Source: Streptomyces sp. ISL-98 (GTDB lineage Bacteria; Actinomycetota; Actinomycetes; Streptomycetales; Streptomycetaceae). Taken from it: a stretch of DNA of 64,000 nucleotides. The translations under genes and the position numbers were made by a program. The DNA lies in NCBI RefSeq assembly GCF_018614055.1, contig NZ_JAGGPB010000027.1:16685-80684 (forward strand), written 5' to 3'. Shown here piece after piece: positions 53,573-61,410 of this stretch. Numbering within the stretch: position 1 is the stretch's first letter; each line of letters opens with the position of its first letter. Below the pieces are notes generated by a model that saw only the letters and a program-made list of their open reading frames with translations, was not told the DNA's origin and did not search any database.

Positions 53573-53767
53573 ATGGCCATCACAATTCCTGGATATGAGG
53601 ACGCCAAGCAGGCAGCGGCACGACTCAAGGTCACCGTCCAGCACGTCTACAACCTCAACAGCAGCCGCGCCGACTTCCCCGCCCCCGTCTACGTCGGCCG
53701 CACCCCGCTGTGGCCCGTGGACCAGCTCGACGCCTGGCGGGAAGCCCACCCGAAGCGCGGAGATTAA
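53573..53767 (+). CDS. Small AlpA/excisionase-like helix-turn-helix protein
   Basis: 64 residues. EDAKQAAARLKVTVQHVYNL forms a MerR/AlpA-type helix-turn-helix. PAPVYVGRTPLWPVDQLDAW is the following wing and the usual tail of such proteins. ATG 53573 is preferred to a start nine bases earlier. It is divergent from the TnpB-like gene with 86 bases between. It may regulate that gene or aid excision of the element. Confidence 0.75.
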   Translation: MAITIPGYEDAKQAAARLKVTVQHVYNLNSSRADFPAPVYVGRTPLWPVDQLDAWREAHPKRGD

Positions 53768-53821
53768 GTGACGTATTCAAGAACGGGAAGTAATTGACCT
53801 AATGCGTCGTTCTGTCCGTTC

Positions 53822-54329
53822 ATGTCGAAGATCAACGTCACCAGCCTGCGGCCCCGCTCCCTGCTGCGCTGGACCGGACTGACCGTCAAAGTGTTCATCG
53901 TGCTGGTTGCCCGCGTCGCCACCCTCCTGCCGAAGCCGGGGCTCGGGACCACCGATGAGCTATTAGAACTACCGGCCCAGCGTGAACATCCAGTTCACCT
54001 TCCGCGCCCGCGACCGACGCTTCATCGCCGTCGGCGACTCCTGGCCCGGCAACCGCAACGACATCGTGGTCTTCCGCGCCACCATGGCCGAGCAGGTCGC
54101 CGGGTACCGCTTGCTGATCGGAGACGGCGCCTACCGCAGCGCCCTCGAGGCCATCACCAGCCGCAACAAGAGCAAGGCATTCGCCAAGCGCAGGGCGCGG
54201 GCCGAACACGGAATCGCCCGCCTCAAGGACTACAAAGTCCTACGCCAGCACCGCCGACGCGGCGGCACGATCATCGACACCGCCCGTGCTGTCGCCGTAC
54301 TCCACAACCTCAAGATCGACTATCCCTGA
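53822..54329 (+). pseudogene. Decayed IS5-type (DDE_Tnp_4) transposase, internally deleted
   Basis: An N-terminal piece (53822-about 53960: LRPRSLLRWTGLTVKVFIVLV) and a C-terminal piece in another frame (53967-54329) remain. The second piece starts right after TAG and holds NYRPSVNIQFTF, DSWPGNRNDIVVF, LIGDGAYRSALEA and AEHGIARLKDYKVL, that is the DDE parts. The middle, about 100 residues, is missing and the frames do not join. It cannot make an active transposase. Confidence 0.8.
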
Positions 54330-54344
54330 AAGGCGGAACACCTC

Positions 54345-55682
54345 TTAGCCGATGCCTTGATGGTCGGGGAGCAGGGCAAACGCCCGCTCGGCGGCCTCCG
54401 GCACCGTACGCTCCACGGCCTGGACGAGGAGCGTACGGTGCCGCACGAGCGGCTCCCGCCTGTCCTGCGGGGCGAGTAGCAGCAGATCATCGATCCCGGC
54501 GAGCAGCCGCCGTGACACCTGCGGACTGCCGCCGGCACACCCCCTGATCTCGGTGAACCCGAGATCGACCAGATCGGCCCACTCGGGTACGTCCTGCACC
54601 AGCCGCACTGCGCCTCGGCTGTCCCGGTGATGCACAGCCCCCAGCGGCTGCTCCACGACCGCTGCCAGAAACTGCACGATCCGGTCCAGGCACTGCACGG
54701 CGGTCGTGGGGTCATTGACGGCGGGCGAAAGCGCCCGCAGCCCGATGTCCGAGAGCTGACGCAGCCCGAACCCGAGATCCTGATGCGAAGTGCGTTCCAC
54801 CCCGACGAACACGGTGTACCGCAGCGCCCGCCGCGACGGCGTCCCGACACCGTGAGCGGCCAGCACAGGAGTCCCGGGCACAACGAAATCCCCGATCCGG
54901 GGAATGAGCCGCAGCACGACACCCTCCCGCCGTGCCGCCCGTACCAGCCGCGCGACATTCACGTCCAGCAGCACGCCCGCCCGTCCCCGGTGCGCGATCC
55001 GCGCGGTCTCGGGCACGAGCGGCCCCCGGTCGGGCTCCCCGCCCGGCTGCTTCGCCAGCACCCGGAAGGCGTCGCGCGTGATGCGGTCGACGACGGGCCC
55101 CACCTGCATCAGCCGCAGCGTGGACGACACATAGGCGATGAACAGCAGCAGGCTCAGTACGACCATGATCATGACCAGAATGCTCTGCACGAGCGGCACC
55201 GTGGTCACCAGCCGCGGATCGCTCTTGCTGTCGTACTGGGTCAGCACCAGCAGCGAAAACAGAAACGTGGCCAGAAAAACCGTGAGCGTCAGCTTGGTGA
55301 TCCGGCTCCGGACAAAGATCCGCACGACCCGGGGCGTGAAACCCCCGCTCGCCATCTGCACGGCCACCAGCGAGATGCTGAAGACCACACCGATGAAGGT
55401 CATCATCGCCGAGCTGATCGTCGTGACGATCGTCCTGGCATCCTCGGCGATCCCGATCAGATCGCTGACCTCGTCGTACGCCTCCTCGCTCTGCAGATAG
55501 TCGACGATCTCCGCATCAACCGCCGACGCGACCCACCACAGCGCGAACGCACAGAGCAGCCCCAGGGTCGGAGCGAACCAGAAGGTGTCCCGTAGATGCT
55601 CGCGCAACGGCGACAGCGCGCGCGGCCGACGGTAGCCACGGCGGCCCGGTCCGCCCGGTCCGAATCCGTATCCGTAACTCAT
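54345..55682 (-). CDS. DUF2254 membrane protein
   Basis: 445 residues from ATG 55682 (MSYGYGFGPGGPG). The first 35 residues are Gly/Arg/Tyr-rich and cytoplasmic. About four membrane segments follow: LGLLCAFALWWVASAVDAEI, MMTFIGVVFSISLVAVQMAS, LTVFLATFLFSLLVLTQYD and SILVMIMVVLSLLLFIAYVS. GGFTPRVVRIFVRS and the soluble part with LSPAVNDPTTAVQCLDRI are typical of DUF2254. Function unknown; family members are found in many aerobic bacteria. It converges on the decayed transposase 15 bases away. Confidence 0.93.
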   Translation of the reverse strand: MSYGYGFGPGGPGRRGYRRPRALSPLREHLRDTFWFAPTLGLLCAFALWWVASAVDAEIVDYLQSEEAYDEVSDLIGIAEDARTIVTTISSAMMTFIGVVFSISLVAVQMASGGFTPRVVRIFVRSRITKLTLTVFLATFLFSLLVLTQYDSKSDPRLVTTVPLVQSILVMIMVVLSLLLFIAYVSSTLRLMQVGPVVDRITRDAFRVLAKQPGGEPDRGPLVPETARIAHRGRAGVLLDVNVARLVRAARREGVVLRLIPRIGDFVVPGTPVLAAHGVGTPSRRALRYTVFVGVERTSHQDLGFGLRQLSDIGLRALSPAVNDPTTAVQCLDRIVQFLAAVVEQPLGAVHHRDSRGAVRLVQDVPEWADLVDLGFTEIRGCAGGSPQVSRRLLAGIDDLLLLAPQDRREPLVRHRTLLVQAVERTVPEAAERAFALLPDHQGIG

Positions 55683-55883
55683 CCCGCGAACGCTAGGTCG
55701 GCCCGCCCTCCACTGCGCGTACACGGACGGCGACACGCTGTACGCCCGGCTGCGGAACGACGGCCGGGTCGCCTCCGAGAGGGTCGCCGCAGGCCACTGA
55801 CCACGGGATACGCAGGTGAAAGGCGCTGCGAACCCCTGGTATTGTTTTCCATGTCGCCGCGGGAAACCGGGGCCGACCACCTG

Positions 55884-55971
55884 GTCCGGGTGGCGGAATG
55901 GCAGACGCGCTAGCTTGAGGTGCTAGTGCCCTTTATCGGGCGTGGGGGTTCAAGTCCCCCCTCGGACACCA
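55884..55971 (+). tRNA. tRNA-Leu (anticodon GAG)
   Basis: The acceptor stem GTCCGGG pairs with CTCGGAC (one G-T). The anticodon stem CTAGC/GCTAG holds loop TTGAGGT, giving anticodon GAG. A long variable arm GCCC-TTTATC-GGGC marks a class II tRNA. The T arm GGGGG-TTCAAGT-CCCCC is normal, and CCA is encoded at 55969-55971. The 3' end is the probable attachment site of the integrase at 56060. Confidence 0.97.
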
Positions 55972-55977
55972 GCTGAG

Positions 55978-56001
55978 ACCCCACTTCACGTGGGGTTTTC
56001 T
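55978..56001 (+). terminator. Rho-independent terminator after tRNA-Leu
   Basis: Perfect 7-bp stem ACCCCAC/GTGGGGT with loop TTCAC, followed by TTTTC. Confidence 0.85.
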
Positions 56002-56059
56002 GCTTTCCAGGGCTGTGGCGTGACCAACCACGTGACCAACAGCCTGGAGAATCCCCAGG

Positions 56060-57334
56060 TCAGACCAGGGATGGCAAGCTGATCCGGTTGGCGTTTGATG
56101 CAGCCAGCTTGCGAGCGTTCTCCGTGCGGCGCTTGCCGTACTTGGCCGCCGTGTAGGCGGGTGAGTGGTGCCGGACGTTGGCAGAGACCTCTACCAAGTT
56201 CTCTCCGGCTTCCAGAGCGTTGGTTACGTAGCTGTGCCGCCAGTCGTGAATACGGAACTCGTCCGGCAGCTTCAGACGGGTACGCAGGGTGCGCCACCGC
56301 GCCGACACCTTCTCGGGGTCCTGCGGGCCGCCTGCCTCGCCCCGGTAGAGCTTGAAGCCGTCACGGGCGAACACAAGGTCATGATCGACCCATGCCACTC
56401 CAAGCCGCTTGCGCTCCGCGTCCTGCCGCTCCTTCTGCCACTTCAGAATGTTCATGACGGACTGGTCCACAAAGATCAGCGCGTTGTCGTCGCCGTCCTT
56501 GGTCAGCTTCCGGAGGTGGTAGCTGTTGCCTACCTCGACGACCACCGAGCCGAGTTCGATGGCCCCCTCTTCCCAGTGGACGAGTGACCACTTCATCCCC
56601 AGAGCCTCACTGCGCCGGACGCCGGTAGCGGCGTAGACGGTCCACAGCGGCGCGTCCCTGAGGCAGTGATGAGTCAGACCACCATCACAGGCCCGGTTCC
56701 CGCACGGCTCCCATACGGTCGCCAGAAAGCGGGCCGTCTGGCCATCGTCCAGCGTTGGGTACTTCTGTTCCTGGGCCCGTATCTGCCGTTCTGTGGGCGG
56801 GTGTGCGTCCTCGGCGGGATTCGCGACGATCAGCTTCTTGATCTTTGCGGCTTTCAGGGCAGCGGACAGAACGTTGTGGACGTGCCGGATGCTCTTGGCG
56901 CCCAGCGGCTTGCCCTTGTTGGTCGGGCATGGGGCGGTCTCCAGCAGCCGGTACAGGTCATCGAGTGTGTCATCCGTAACCTCACACAGCTTCACACTGC
57001 CGATGTGCGGCTTGATGTGGAGCCGGATCTTCGTCTCGTACCCGGCCATGGTCGTTCCCTCCTTCCTGTGGTTCGAGAGCCACTTGTCGAGCCAGTCACC
57101 CAGCTTCATGTCTGAGCGGGCCGCGATCTTGCCCGCGTCGTAGTTGCTGTGCCACTCCCGCAGCGCCTTCTCTGCTGCGGTCTTGGTCGGGTAGTCCCTC
57201 CCGATCCAGTAGCGGACCGGCTTGCCCTGCGCCTTGTCGAAATGGAGCGGGGTGCGCACACCCCAGGTGTTCGGTCTGCCCTTGCGCGGGATCTCCACCG
57301 GAGTCCCCCCGAGCCCGTTACCGCGCTTCGCCAC
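56060..57334 (-). CDS. int: Tyrosine site-specific integrase
   Basis: 424 residues. Catalytic residues are Arg240/241 (ATGVRRSEALG), His363 and Arg366 (RIHDWRHSYVT), His389/390 and Tyr399 (AAKYGKR). The N-terminus has an AP2-like arm-binding part (YWIGRDYPTKTAAEKALREW) and a SAM-like core-binding domain. CGNRACDGGLTHHC is a Cys/His insertion that may bind zinc. The gene points at the tRNA and ends 88 bases from it, the normal layout for tRNA-targeting integrases. The start is GTG, five bases after the regulator gene. Confidence 0.95.
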   Translation of the reverse strand: MAKRGNGLGGTPVEIPRKGRPNTWGVRTPLHFDKAQGKPVRYWIGRDYPTKTAAEKALREWHSNYDAGKIAARSDMKLGDWLDKWLSNHRKEGTTMAGYETKIRLHIKPHIGSVKLCEVTDDTLDDLYRLLETAPCPTNKGKPLGAKSIRHVHNVLSAALKAAKIKKLIVANPAEDAHPPTERQIRAQEQKYPTLDDGQTARFLATVWEPCGNRACDGGLTHHCLRDAPLWTVYAATGVRRSEALGMKWSLVHWEEGAIELGSVVVEVGNSYHLRKLTKDGDDNALIFVDQSVMNILKWQKERQDAERKRLGVAWVDHDLVFARDGFKLYRGEAGGPQDPEKVSARWRTLRTRLKLPDEFRIHDWRHSYVTNALEAGENLVEVSANVRHHSPAYTAAKYGKRRTENARKLAASNANRISLPSLV

Positions 57335-57339
57335 TGGCG

Positions 57340-57903
57340 TTACTGCTCCTTCCGCTCATGGTTCATCCAGTCGTTGAGGATCGCCGTCGCCTTGTCCGTG
57401 AGTTGCTTGCCGTCCCACAACTCCAGTTCCTTGGCCCGCTTGACGCGCTCCGACAGGGTGGCCTTGCCAACGCCCAGTCGGGCCGCCAACTCCCCCTGAG
57501 GCGCCGTGGTGCCCGTGGAGCGCATCCGGGCCAGTTCGGCCACCAACAGGGCGTAGTCCAGCTCTGTGCGGCAGCGCTCCGGCACCGGCCACGGTTCGCT
57601 CATGGCCCGGTGCTGCTCGGGCTCCAGCGCTGCCCGGAACTCCGCTTTGATCTGCGCGAAGGGGATCTGTCGCAGCAGGCTGGCCGGGATGCCGTCCGTC
57701 TCCAGCGCATCGGACATGCCCCGGTCGATCTCCTCGGCACTCCCTCCGATGTTGAGCCGAATCCTTAGTTCGATCGGTCCCGTGAACGGGGCGTTGGTGT
57801 CGGCGCGGGCAGACACCACCCACGGGCCGTAGTACCGGCGCCACACCAGCTCACTGCCTTCGCGGCGCCACTCGTTGACTGCGTCTACTTCCTCTGTGTT
57901 CAC
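57340..57903 (-). CDS. Element regulator with C-terminal helix-turn-helix (hypothetical)
   Basis: 187 residues from GTG 57903. I recognise no full-length family. The N-terminal half has mixed strands (WRRYYGPWVVSARA, GPIELRIRLNIGG). The C-terminal part APQGELAARLGVGKATLSER is a helix-turn-helix. It precedes integrase with a 5-base gap and is divergent from the excisionase gene. The space between holds 20-bp repeats. This is the place of a lysogeny-type master repressor in integrative elements, so such a role is a reasonable guess. Confidence 0.65.
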   Translation of the reverse strand: MNTEEVDAVNEWRREGSELVWRRYYGPWVVSARADTNAPFTGPIELRIRLNIGGSAEEIDRGMSDALETDGIPASLLRQIPFAQIKAEFRAALEPEQHRAMSEPWPVPERCRTELDYALLVAELARMRSTGTTAPQGELAARLGVGKATLSERVKRAKELELWDGKQLTDKATAILNDWMNHERKEQ

Positions 57904-57919
57904 GTGCCCACCATAGCTT

Positions 57920-57992
57920 GAACCGAACTAGATGCAACAGGTTCGAAGTAGTGGTGACGGTCACGCATATTGAACTTGACGCAACTGGTTCG
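57920..57992. repeat. Pair of 20-bp direct repeats, likely operators
   Basis: AACTAGATGCAACAGGTTCG (57926-57945) and AACTTGACGCAACTGGTTCG (57973-57992) agree at 17 of 20 bases, 47 bases apart. Each ends GGTTCG, and a GAAC(C/T) lies at its start, giving imperfect inverted symmetry. They lie between the divergent regulator and excisionase genes. Confidence 0.75.
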
Positions 57993-58067
57993 GTGGTGGC
58001 CATCCTGGAGACAGGCCGGACAGCAGCGGGCGGAACCTTCGCCCACTGGACAGCCACGGGAGGGCTC

Positions 58068-58238
58068 ATGGAAAAGTTGATGACGCTGGATGAAGTCGCG
58101 GCATATCTGGGGAAGCCGCGTTCTTGGGTTTATGGGAACTGGAGAAAGGAAGAGGTCCCCTTCCGGAAGGTGGGGCAAGCGCTTCGTTGCCGTCCCGGGG
58201 ATCTCGACAAGTGGCTTGACGGGCAGGGTGCCGAGTGA
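58068..58238 (+). CDS. xis: Excisionase-like helix-turn-helix protein
   Basis: 56 residues. MTLDEVAAYLGKPRSWVYGN is the excisionase/AlpA helix-turn-helix, and VGQALRCRPGDLDKWLDGQ is the wing and closing helix. ATG 58068 follows GGGAGG by five bases. Its stop overlaps the next gene (GTGA). Proteins of this type direct the integrase toward excision and often activate neighbouring genes. Confidence 0.88.
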   Translation: MEKLMTLDEVAAYLGKPRSWVYGNWRKEEVPFRKVGQALRCRPGDLDKWLDGQGAE

Positions 58239-58786
58239 CGGAGCCGAACCCTCGCCGGTTGCTCGCTGCCACCTATGCCGTGAAGGAGGAATGGAGCCGT
58301 GCACTCCTTGACGCTTTCGGGCCAGGCGGATTGATCGCTACCGAGGCGGCTGACGATTTCCGGCGGGAACATTTGCTTTGGGCCCTGGTTCAACTCCGGT
58401 GCGTGAACGGCCGGACAGGGGCGATGTTCACCGGGGACACGGAGATAGCTCAACGTCTCGGCTACAACACCAAGGATCATCCCGGAAGGCGATGCCGGGA
58501 TGTGCTGACGCGATTCGGATTCTTCACCCAGCACGGGAAGAAGGGCAGGGCGGCGAATCTGCGCCTCTCTGCACCAATTGACATCCTGCCGGATTACCCC
58601 ACCTTGGCGGACTCGGTCCGTGGCGACGTACTCACGGTCTCGGACACCGATCCGCCAAAGGGCAAGGGGACACAGGAAGTTCGATCCCGATCCCTCAAGG
58701 CACCGCCTTGGGGAGATCCTTTGCCGCCTTGGCAGCAAGGTGATCCCTTCGGGGGTTTCCATTTCCCCGGTGGAACGGGGACTTAG
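58235..58786 (+). CDS. Hypothetical element protein, possible replication or regulatory role
   Basis: 183 residues from GTG 58235, four bases inside the xis gene. FRREHLLWALVQLRCVNGRT and DTEIAQRLGYNTKDHPGRRC are helix-turn-helix-like. RDVLTRFGFFTQHGKKGRAA looks like a winged-helix end. The C-terminal 50 residues are Pro/Gly-rich and probably disordered. No family recognised. Two terminators follow within 320 bases. Confidence 0.6.
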   Translation: MTEPNPRRLLAATYAVKEEWSRALLDAFGPGGLIATEAADDFRREHLLWALVQLRCVNGRTGAMFTGDTEIAQRLGYNTKDHPGRRCRDVLTRFGFFTQHGKKGRAANLRLSAPIDILPDYPTLADSVRGDVLTVSDTDPPKGKGTQEVRSRSLKAPPWGDPLPPWQQGDPFGGFHFPGGTGT

Positions 58787-58834
58787 TTAGTAGTTGATAG
58801 TGCATAGCTCATAGAGCGTAGTTAGTAGTGGGAA

Positions 58835-58866
58835 GGAGGCCCCTCCACTGGGGCCTCCTCTCATTT
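58835..58866 (+). terminator. Terminator hairpin after the xis operon
   Basis: Perfect 9-bp stem GGAGGCCCC/GGGGCCTCC with loop TCCACT, followed by TCTCATTT. Confidence 0.85.
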
Positions 58867-59065
58867 ATGACACCAGGTCCAGGACCTTAGGGGTCCTGAA
58901 CCAGCCAAGGCGAGTGGCGTTGAACAACGACACCAGGAATTTTTGTTTCGCTCCGGATCGTGTGATTCGGATCTCACCGCCGACCCTTGGTGTCCTGTTT
59001 CGCCACAGAGGATGCGTACATAAAGAGTGAGAGACCTTTTCAAGGACTCCCCTGTACTGGGCCCT

Positions 59066-59105
59066 GGCCTCCTCCTACCTCGGGAGGCCGGGGCTTTCTC
59101 TTTTG
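59066..59105 (+). terminator. Terminator hairpin before the HTH-capsid operon
   Basis: GGCCTCC (59066-59072) pairs with GGAGGCC (59083-59089), then GGGGCTTTCTCTTTT. It insulates the next transcript or may act as a leader attenuator. Confidence 0.7.
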
Positions 59106-59146
59106 GTCATGGATTCGCATTCGGGCAACGGCCCGCTAGGAGAAGC

Positions 59147-59419
59147 ATGTTTGATCGTCATTACTTCACCGCACGTCGTATCGCTCTCGGTCTCTCCGTT
59201 GAGGAACTTGCCGATGAGCTTCAGATATCCCCTTCGACCGTCTATCGCTGGGAATCCGGGGCTACTTGCCCGAGCCTGCGCATACTCGTGCCGGTCACTC
59301 GCGTTCTTTGTGTTCCACTCCTTGCTCTGGTTAGGGATGACGGTTCTGATGACCGTCGAATTGCTGAGGCTCTGGATTCCCTTCTTCGACTGGATATGCA
59401 CAAGGAGATTGTGGCATGA
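59147..59419 (+). CDS. Xre-family helix-turn-helix protein
   Basis: 90 residues from ATG 59147 (TAGGAG upstream). RRIALGLSVEELADELQISP followed by STVYRWESGA is the Xre/Cro-type DNA-binding fold. The rest is a short helical tail. The stop overlaps the scaffold-like ATG (ATGA), so it heads the capsid operon and may control it. Codon choice is AT-richer than in the chromosome. Confidence 0.82.
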   Translation: MFDRHYFTARRIALGLSVEELADELQISPSTVYRWESGATCPSLRILVPVTRVLCVPLLALVRDDGSDDRRIAEALDSLLRLDMHKEIVA

Positions 59420-59613
59420 GCGATACCGAAAGCACACCAGCAGCCCAGGAAGGCGAGGCAGGGGCCGTACAAGACCTGTCCGACGCTATCCGGGCAGAGA
59501 TTCAGCGGGAGTACGCCGGGAAGCTTGCGCGGACCGAAATCAAGGCTCAGGCAGCCAAGGCCGGTATCAACCTTCCGGAAGACTTCGCCGGTTACTTGGA
59601 CACGTCCAAGTAA
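59416..59613 (+). CDS. Scaffold-like small acidic protein, probably continued by a -1 frameshift to 59774
   Basis: The direct frame gives 65 residues: an acidic lead, helices (DLSDAIRAEIQREYAGKLAR) and INLPEDFAGYLDTSK before TAA at 59611. Reading on in the -1 frame from 59610 gives VTGEDGQPSPEAIAQVLEPF and ends at 59774, 19 bases before the capsid gene. The two parts join as the usual end of small actinophage scaffold-like proteins (LDxSK-TGEDGQPS...LEPF), a total near 119 residues. Position directly before the capsid gene supports a scaffold role. Either a programmed -1 shift or a one-base deletion separates the parts. Confidence 0.6.
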   Translation: MSDTESTPAAQEGEAGAVQDLSDAIRAEIQREYAGKLARTEIKAQAAKAGINLPEDFAGYLDTSK

Positions 59614-59792
59614 CCGGGGAGGACGGACAGCCGTCTCCCGAGGCGATAGCCCAGGTTCTTGAGCCTTTCCAGTCCCGAACCCCGGGCTATGCGCAGGGAA
59701 TCGGACTCGGCCGTCAGGGTGACGGAAGTCCTCCTGCCCAAACATTTCTGTCTCTCGACGCACGTAAGCGCTAGAACCTCTTAGGAGATCAG

Positions 59793-60704
59793 ATGGCTTT
59801 TTCTTATCAGCATGCAGGCACCCACTCATTTGTGCCGGAGGCATGGGCAAGTTCGCTGCTTGTTCAGTTCGACCCCCTGCTTGTGTGGTCTTCCCGCTTG
59901 GTCTCGAATCGGGACTATGAGGGCGAGATCAGAAACAAGGGCGATGTTGTCCACGTGAACTCTCTGATCCGGCCCACGGTAAGTGAATACTCCCTGCCCG
60001 AGGGTATGACGGCTCAGCGGCCGGAGACCGTTGAGCAGGAGATCCCCATCAGTGAGGCGGATTACCTACAGCTTTTGATCGAAGATGCTGAACGGGTGCA
60101 GCTTGCCACGGGAGATTTCAGCTCCCCTATAAACAAGCAAATGGTCCGTGCTCTTGCCGCTAAGGCTGACACCTTTATGGCCAACATTATTACCGGTAGC
60201 GCTACAGGTCTCCCGAACGTTTCCCCGACTTCGGGAAGCATTCCCACGAGTCTCTATGGCGCGATCCTTGACATGATGCTGGCCCTTGATGACAACGACG
60301 TTCCGGAGGGTGGCCGTTACGTGGTTGTCTCTCCGAAGGCGAAGCGATACCTCATCGAGCACCCGGCCATTGCCAATGCTGCGGCGTACGGTGAGGGCGG
60401 TGTGACTGCCAATGGCGTTGTGGCTCGTCTTGCCGGGTTCACGGTGGCTTCCACTACGGCCATGCCCACGGGGGTAGACATCGTGGCCGGGCACAGCGAA
60501 TTTGCCACCTATGCATCCCAGTTCACGGGCTTCCGCGAGGGGCAAAGCGAAAAGTACCGGGCCGACTACATCGACACCCTGCACCTGTACGGGGGAAAGA
60601 TCGTGCGCTTCCCGGGAATGGACACCAAGAAGACCGACAACACCTTTGACGAGACCAAGCCCACGAAGGGAATCGTCAAGGCTGCGGTCGAGTGGCCTGC
60701 CTGA
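59793..60704 (+). CDS. Phage major capsid protein (HK97 fold, P22-coat-like family)
   Basis: 303 residues. FVPEAWASSLLVQFDPLLVW is the typical start of the coat-family N-arm region. NRDYEGEIRNKGDVVHVNSL and FGLI-like strands follow, with EQEIPISEADYLQLLIEDAE as the spine-helix region. GRYVVVSPKAKRYLIEHPAI is the A-domain core, and NGVVARLAGFTVASTTAMP the later strand pair. TTAGGAG lies seven bases before the ATG. It is followed by a strong terminator. A capsid gene in an 8-kb integrated element with no portal or tail gene suggests a satellite that builds its own (perhaps small) shell. Confidence 0.88.
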   Translation: MAFSYQHAGTHSFVPEAWASSLLVQFDPLLVWSSRLVSNRDYEGEIRNKGDVVHVNSLIRPTVSEYSLPEGMTAQRPETVEQEIPISEADYLQLLIEDAERVQLATGDFSSPINKQMVRALAAKADTFMANIITGSATGLPNVSPTSGSIPTSLYGAILDMMLALDDNDVPEGGRYVVVSPKAKRYLIEHPAIANAAAYGEGGVTANGVVARLAGFTVASTTAMPTGVDIVAGHSEFATYASQFTGFREGQSEKYRADYIDTLHLYGGKIVRFPGMDTKKTDNTFDETKPTKGIVKAAVEWPA

Positions 60705-60714
60705 CACACCCGAG

Positions 60715-60758
60715 AACGGGGCCTCTGCCGAAATGGTGGAGGCCCCGTTCTTTTTGTT
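60715..60758 (+). terminator. Terminator after the capsid gene
   Basis: Perfect 12-bp stem GAACGGGGCCTC/GAGGCCCCGTTC with a 13-base loop, followed by TTTTTG. Confidence 0.92.
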
Positions 60759-60868
60759 TGTGAGCACGGACCCGAGACGGTCTGTGTCACTCAGCGTCCA
60801 CAACGGGCCGGGGCCGGCCCAAGCAGACAGTAATGGAAACCAACGGACCAAACCTTTGGAGGTTAGTT

Positions 60869-61201
60869 ATGCCCAAGCTGCGTAACCCGAACTCGCCGCA
60901 CTCCCGGTACAGGGGCCTGGACGTGCTACCCAACAACCATGGCCTTCCCATTCCCGAACTGCCATCTGTCCGAGAGTGGTCAACGGCAGAGCGTGAACAG
61001 TGGCGGCAATGGTGGGAGAGCCCGCAGGCTGGCCGTTGGGACGAGTCCTATGTCCCGGTGATGCTGACGTACTACGGCCACATTCTCACTGGCACCGCCA
61101 CAAGGGACCACCTCACCGAATACCGGCAGTTGGCTACTTCCCTGGGCCTCACCGCCGAGGGTATGAAGCGCCTGGGCTGGGCCTTTGAGGGGGAAGAGTG
61201 A
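60869..61201 (+). CDS. terS: Terminase small subunit-like protein
   Basis: 110 residues from ATG 60869 (GGAGG, six bases away). VREWSTAEREQWRQWWESPQ with AGRWDESYVPVMLTYYGHIL, then TEYRQLATSLGLTAEGMKRL, matches the pattern of actinophage small terminases (W..LW..PQA..W ... R.LE..LGLTP.A...L.W). Such proteins recognise the packaging site, and satellites use their own copy to redirect helper packaging. The large subunit is not in the window. Assignment is by pattern only. Confidence 0.62.
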   Translation: MPKLRNPNSPHSRYRGLDVLPNNHGLPIPELPSVREWSTAEREQWRQWWESPQAGRWDESYVPVMLTYYGHILTGTATRDHLTEYRQLATSLGLTAEGMKRLGWAFEGEE

Positions 61202-61410
61202 GCAGACGAGCAGCCAAGGCGGGAGCCGCAGGCACCCACGACGGCACACACCGCCCAGGTTATGAGTGCCCCTGGGCAGAACCACAGTGCTCCCGGTGCC
61301 TCCTGGAGTTCTCCATTCACATTGGGCGGCAACTAACGGGCAAGGTTCGACCTTGGAACGACAATTCGAAGCACATAGCGAAGAACTGTTACGCCTGCCG
61401 ACAAGGTTAA
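61198..61410 (+). CDS. Small Cys-rich, zinc-ribbon-like protein
   Basis: 70 residues from GTG 61198, overlapping the terS stop (GTGA). CPWAEPQCSRC and CYAC near the end could hold one zinc ion. The lead is basic (SRRAAKAGAAG). No family recognised. Its tight link to terS suggests a helper for packaging or an HNH-related fragment, but the HNH residues are not present. Confidence 0.55.
   Translation: MSRRAAKAGAAGTHDGTHRPGYECPWAEPQCSRCLLEFSIHIGRQLTGKVRPWNDNSKHIAKNCYACRQG

Larger units (their letters stand above)
58787..59146. other. Gene-free element region with spaced GACACCA motifs
   Basis: The region holds two hairpin terminators (58835-58866, 59066-59105). GACACCAGG occurs at 58869 and 58929, exactly 60 bases apart, and an inverted TTGGTGTC at 58987. 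CAGGACC-TTAGG-GGTCCTG (58880-58898) is a further hairpin. GTTAGTAG is repeated near 58789 and 58820. Promoter, packaging-site or iteron functions are possible; none is certain. Confidence 0.45.

Noticed and set aside
55681..55800. Short plus-strand reading YTDGDTLYARLRNDGRVASERV ending at 55800, in the DUF2254/tRNA gap (residues shown in part)
   Set aside because: It could be the tail of a lost gene, but there is no start, ribosome site or recognisable domain. Too short to call.
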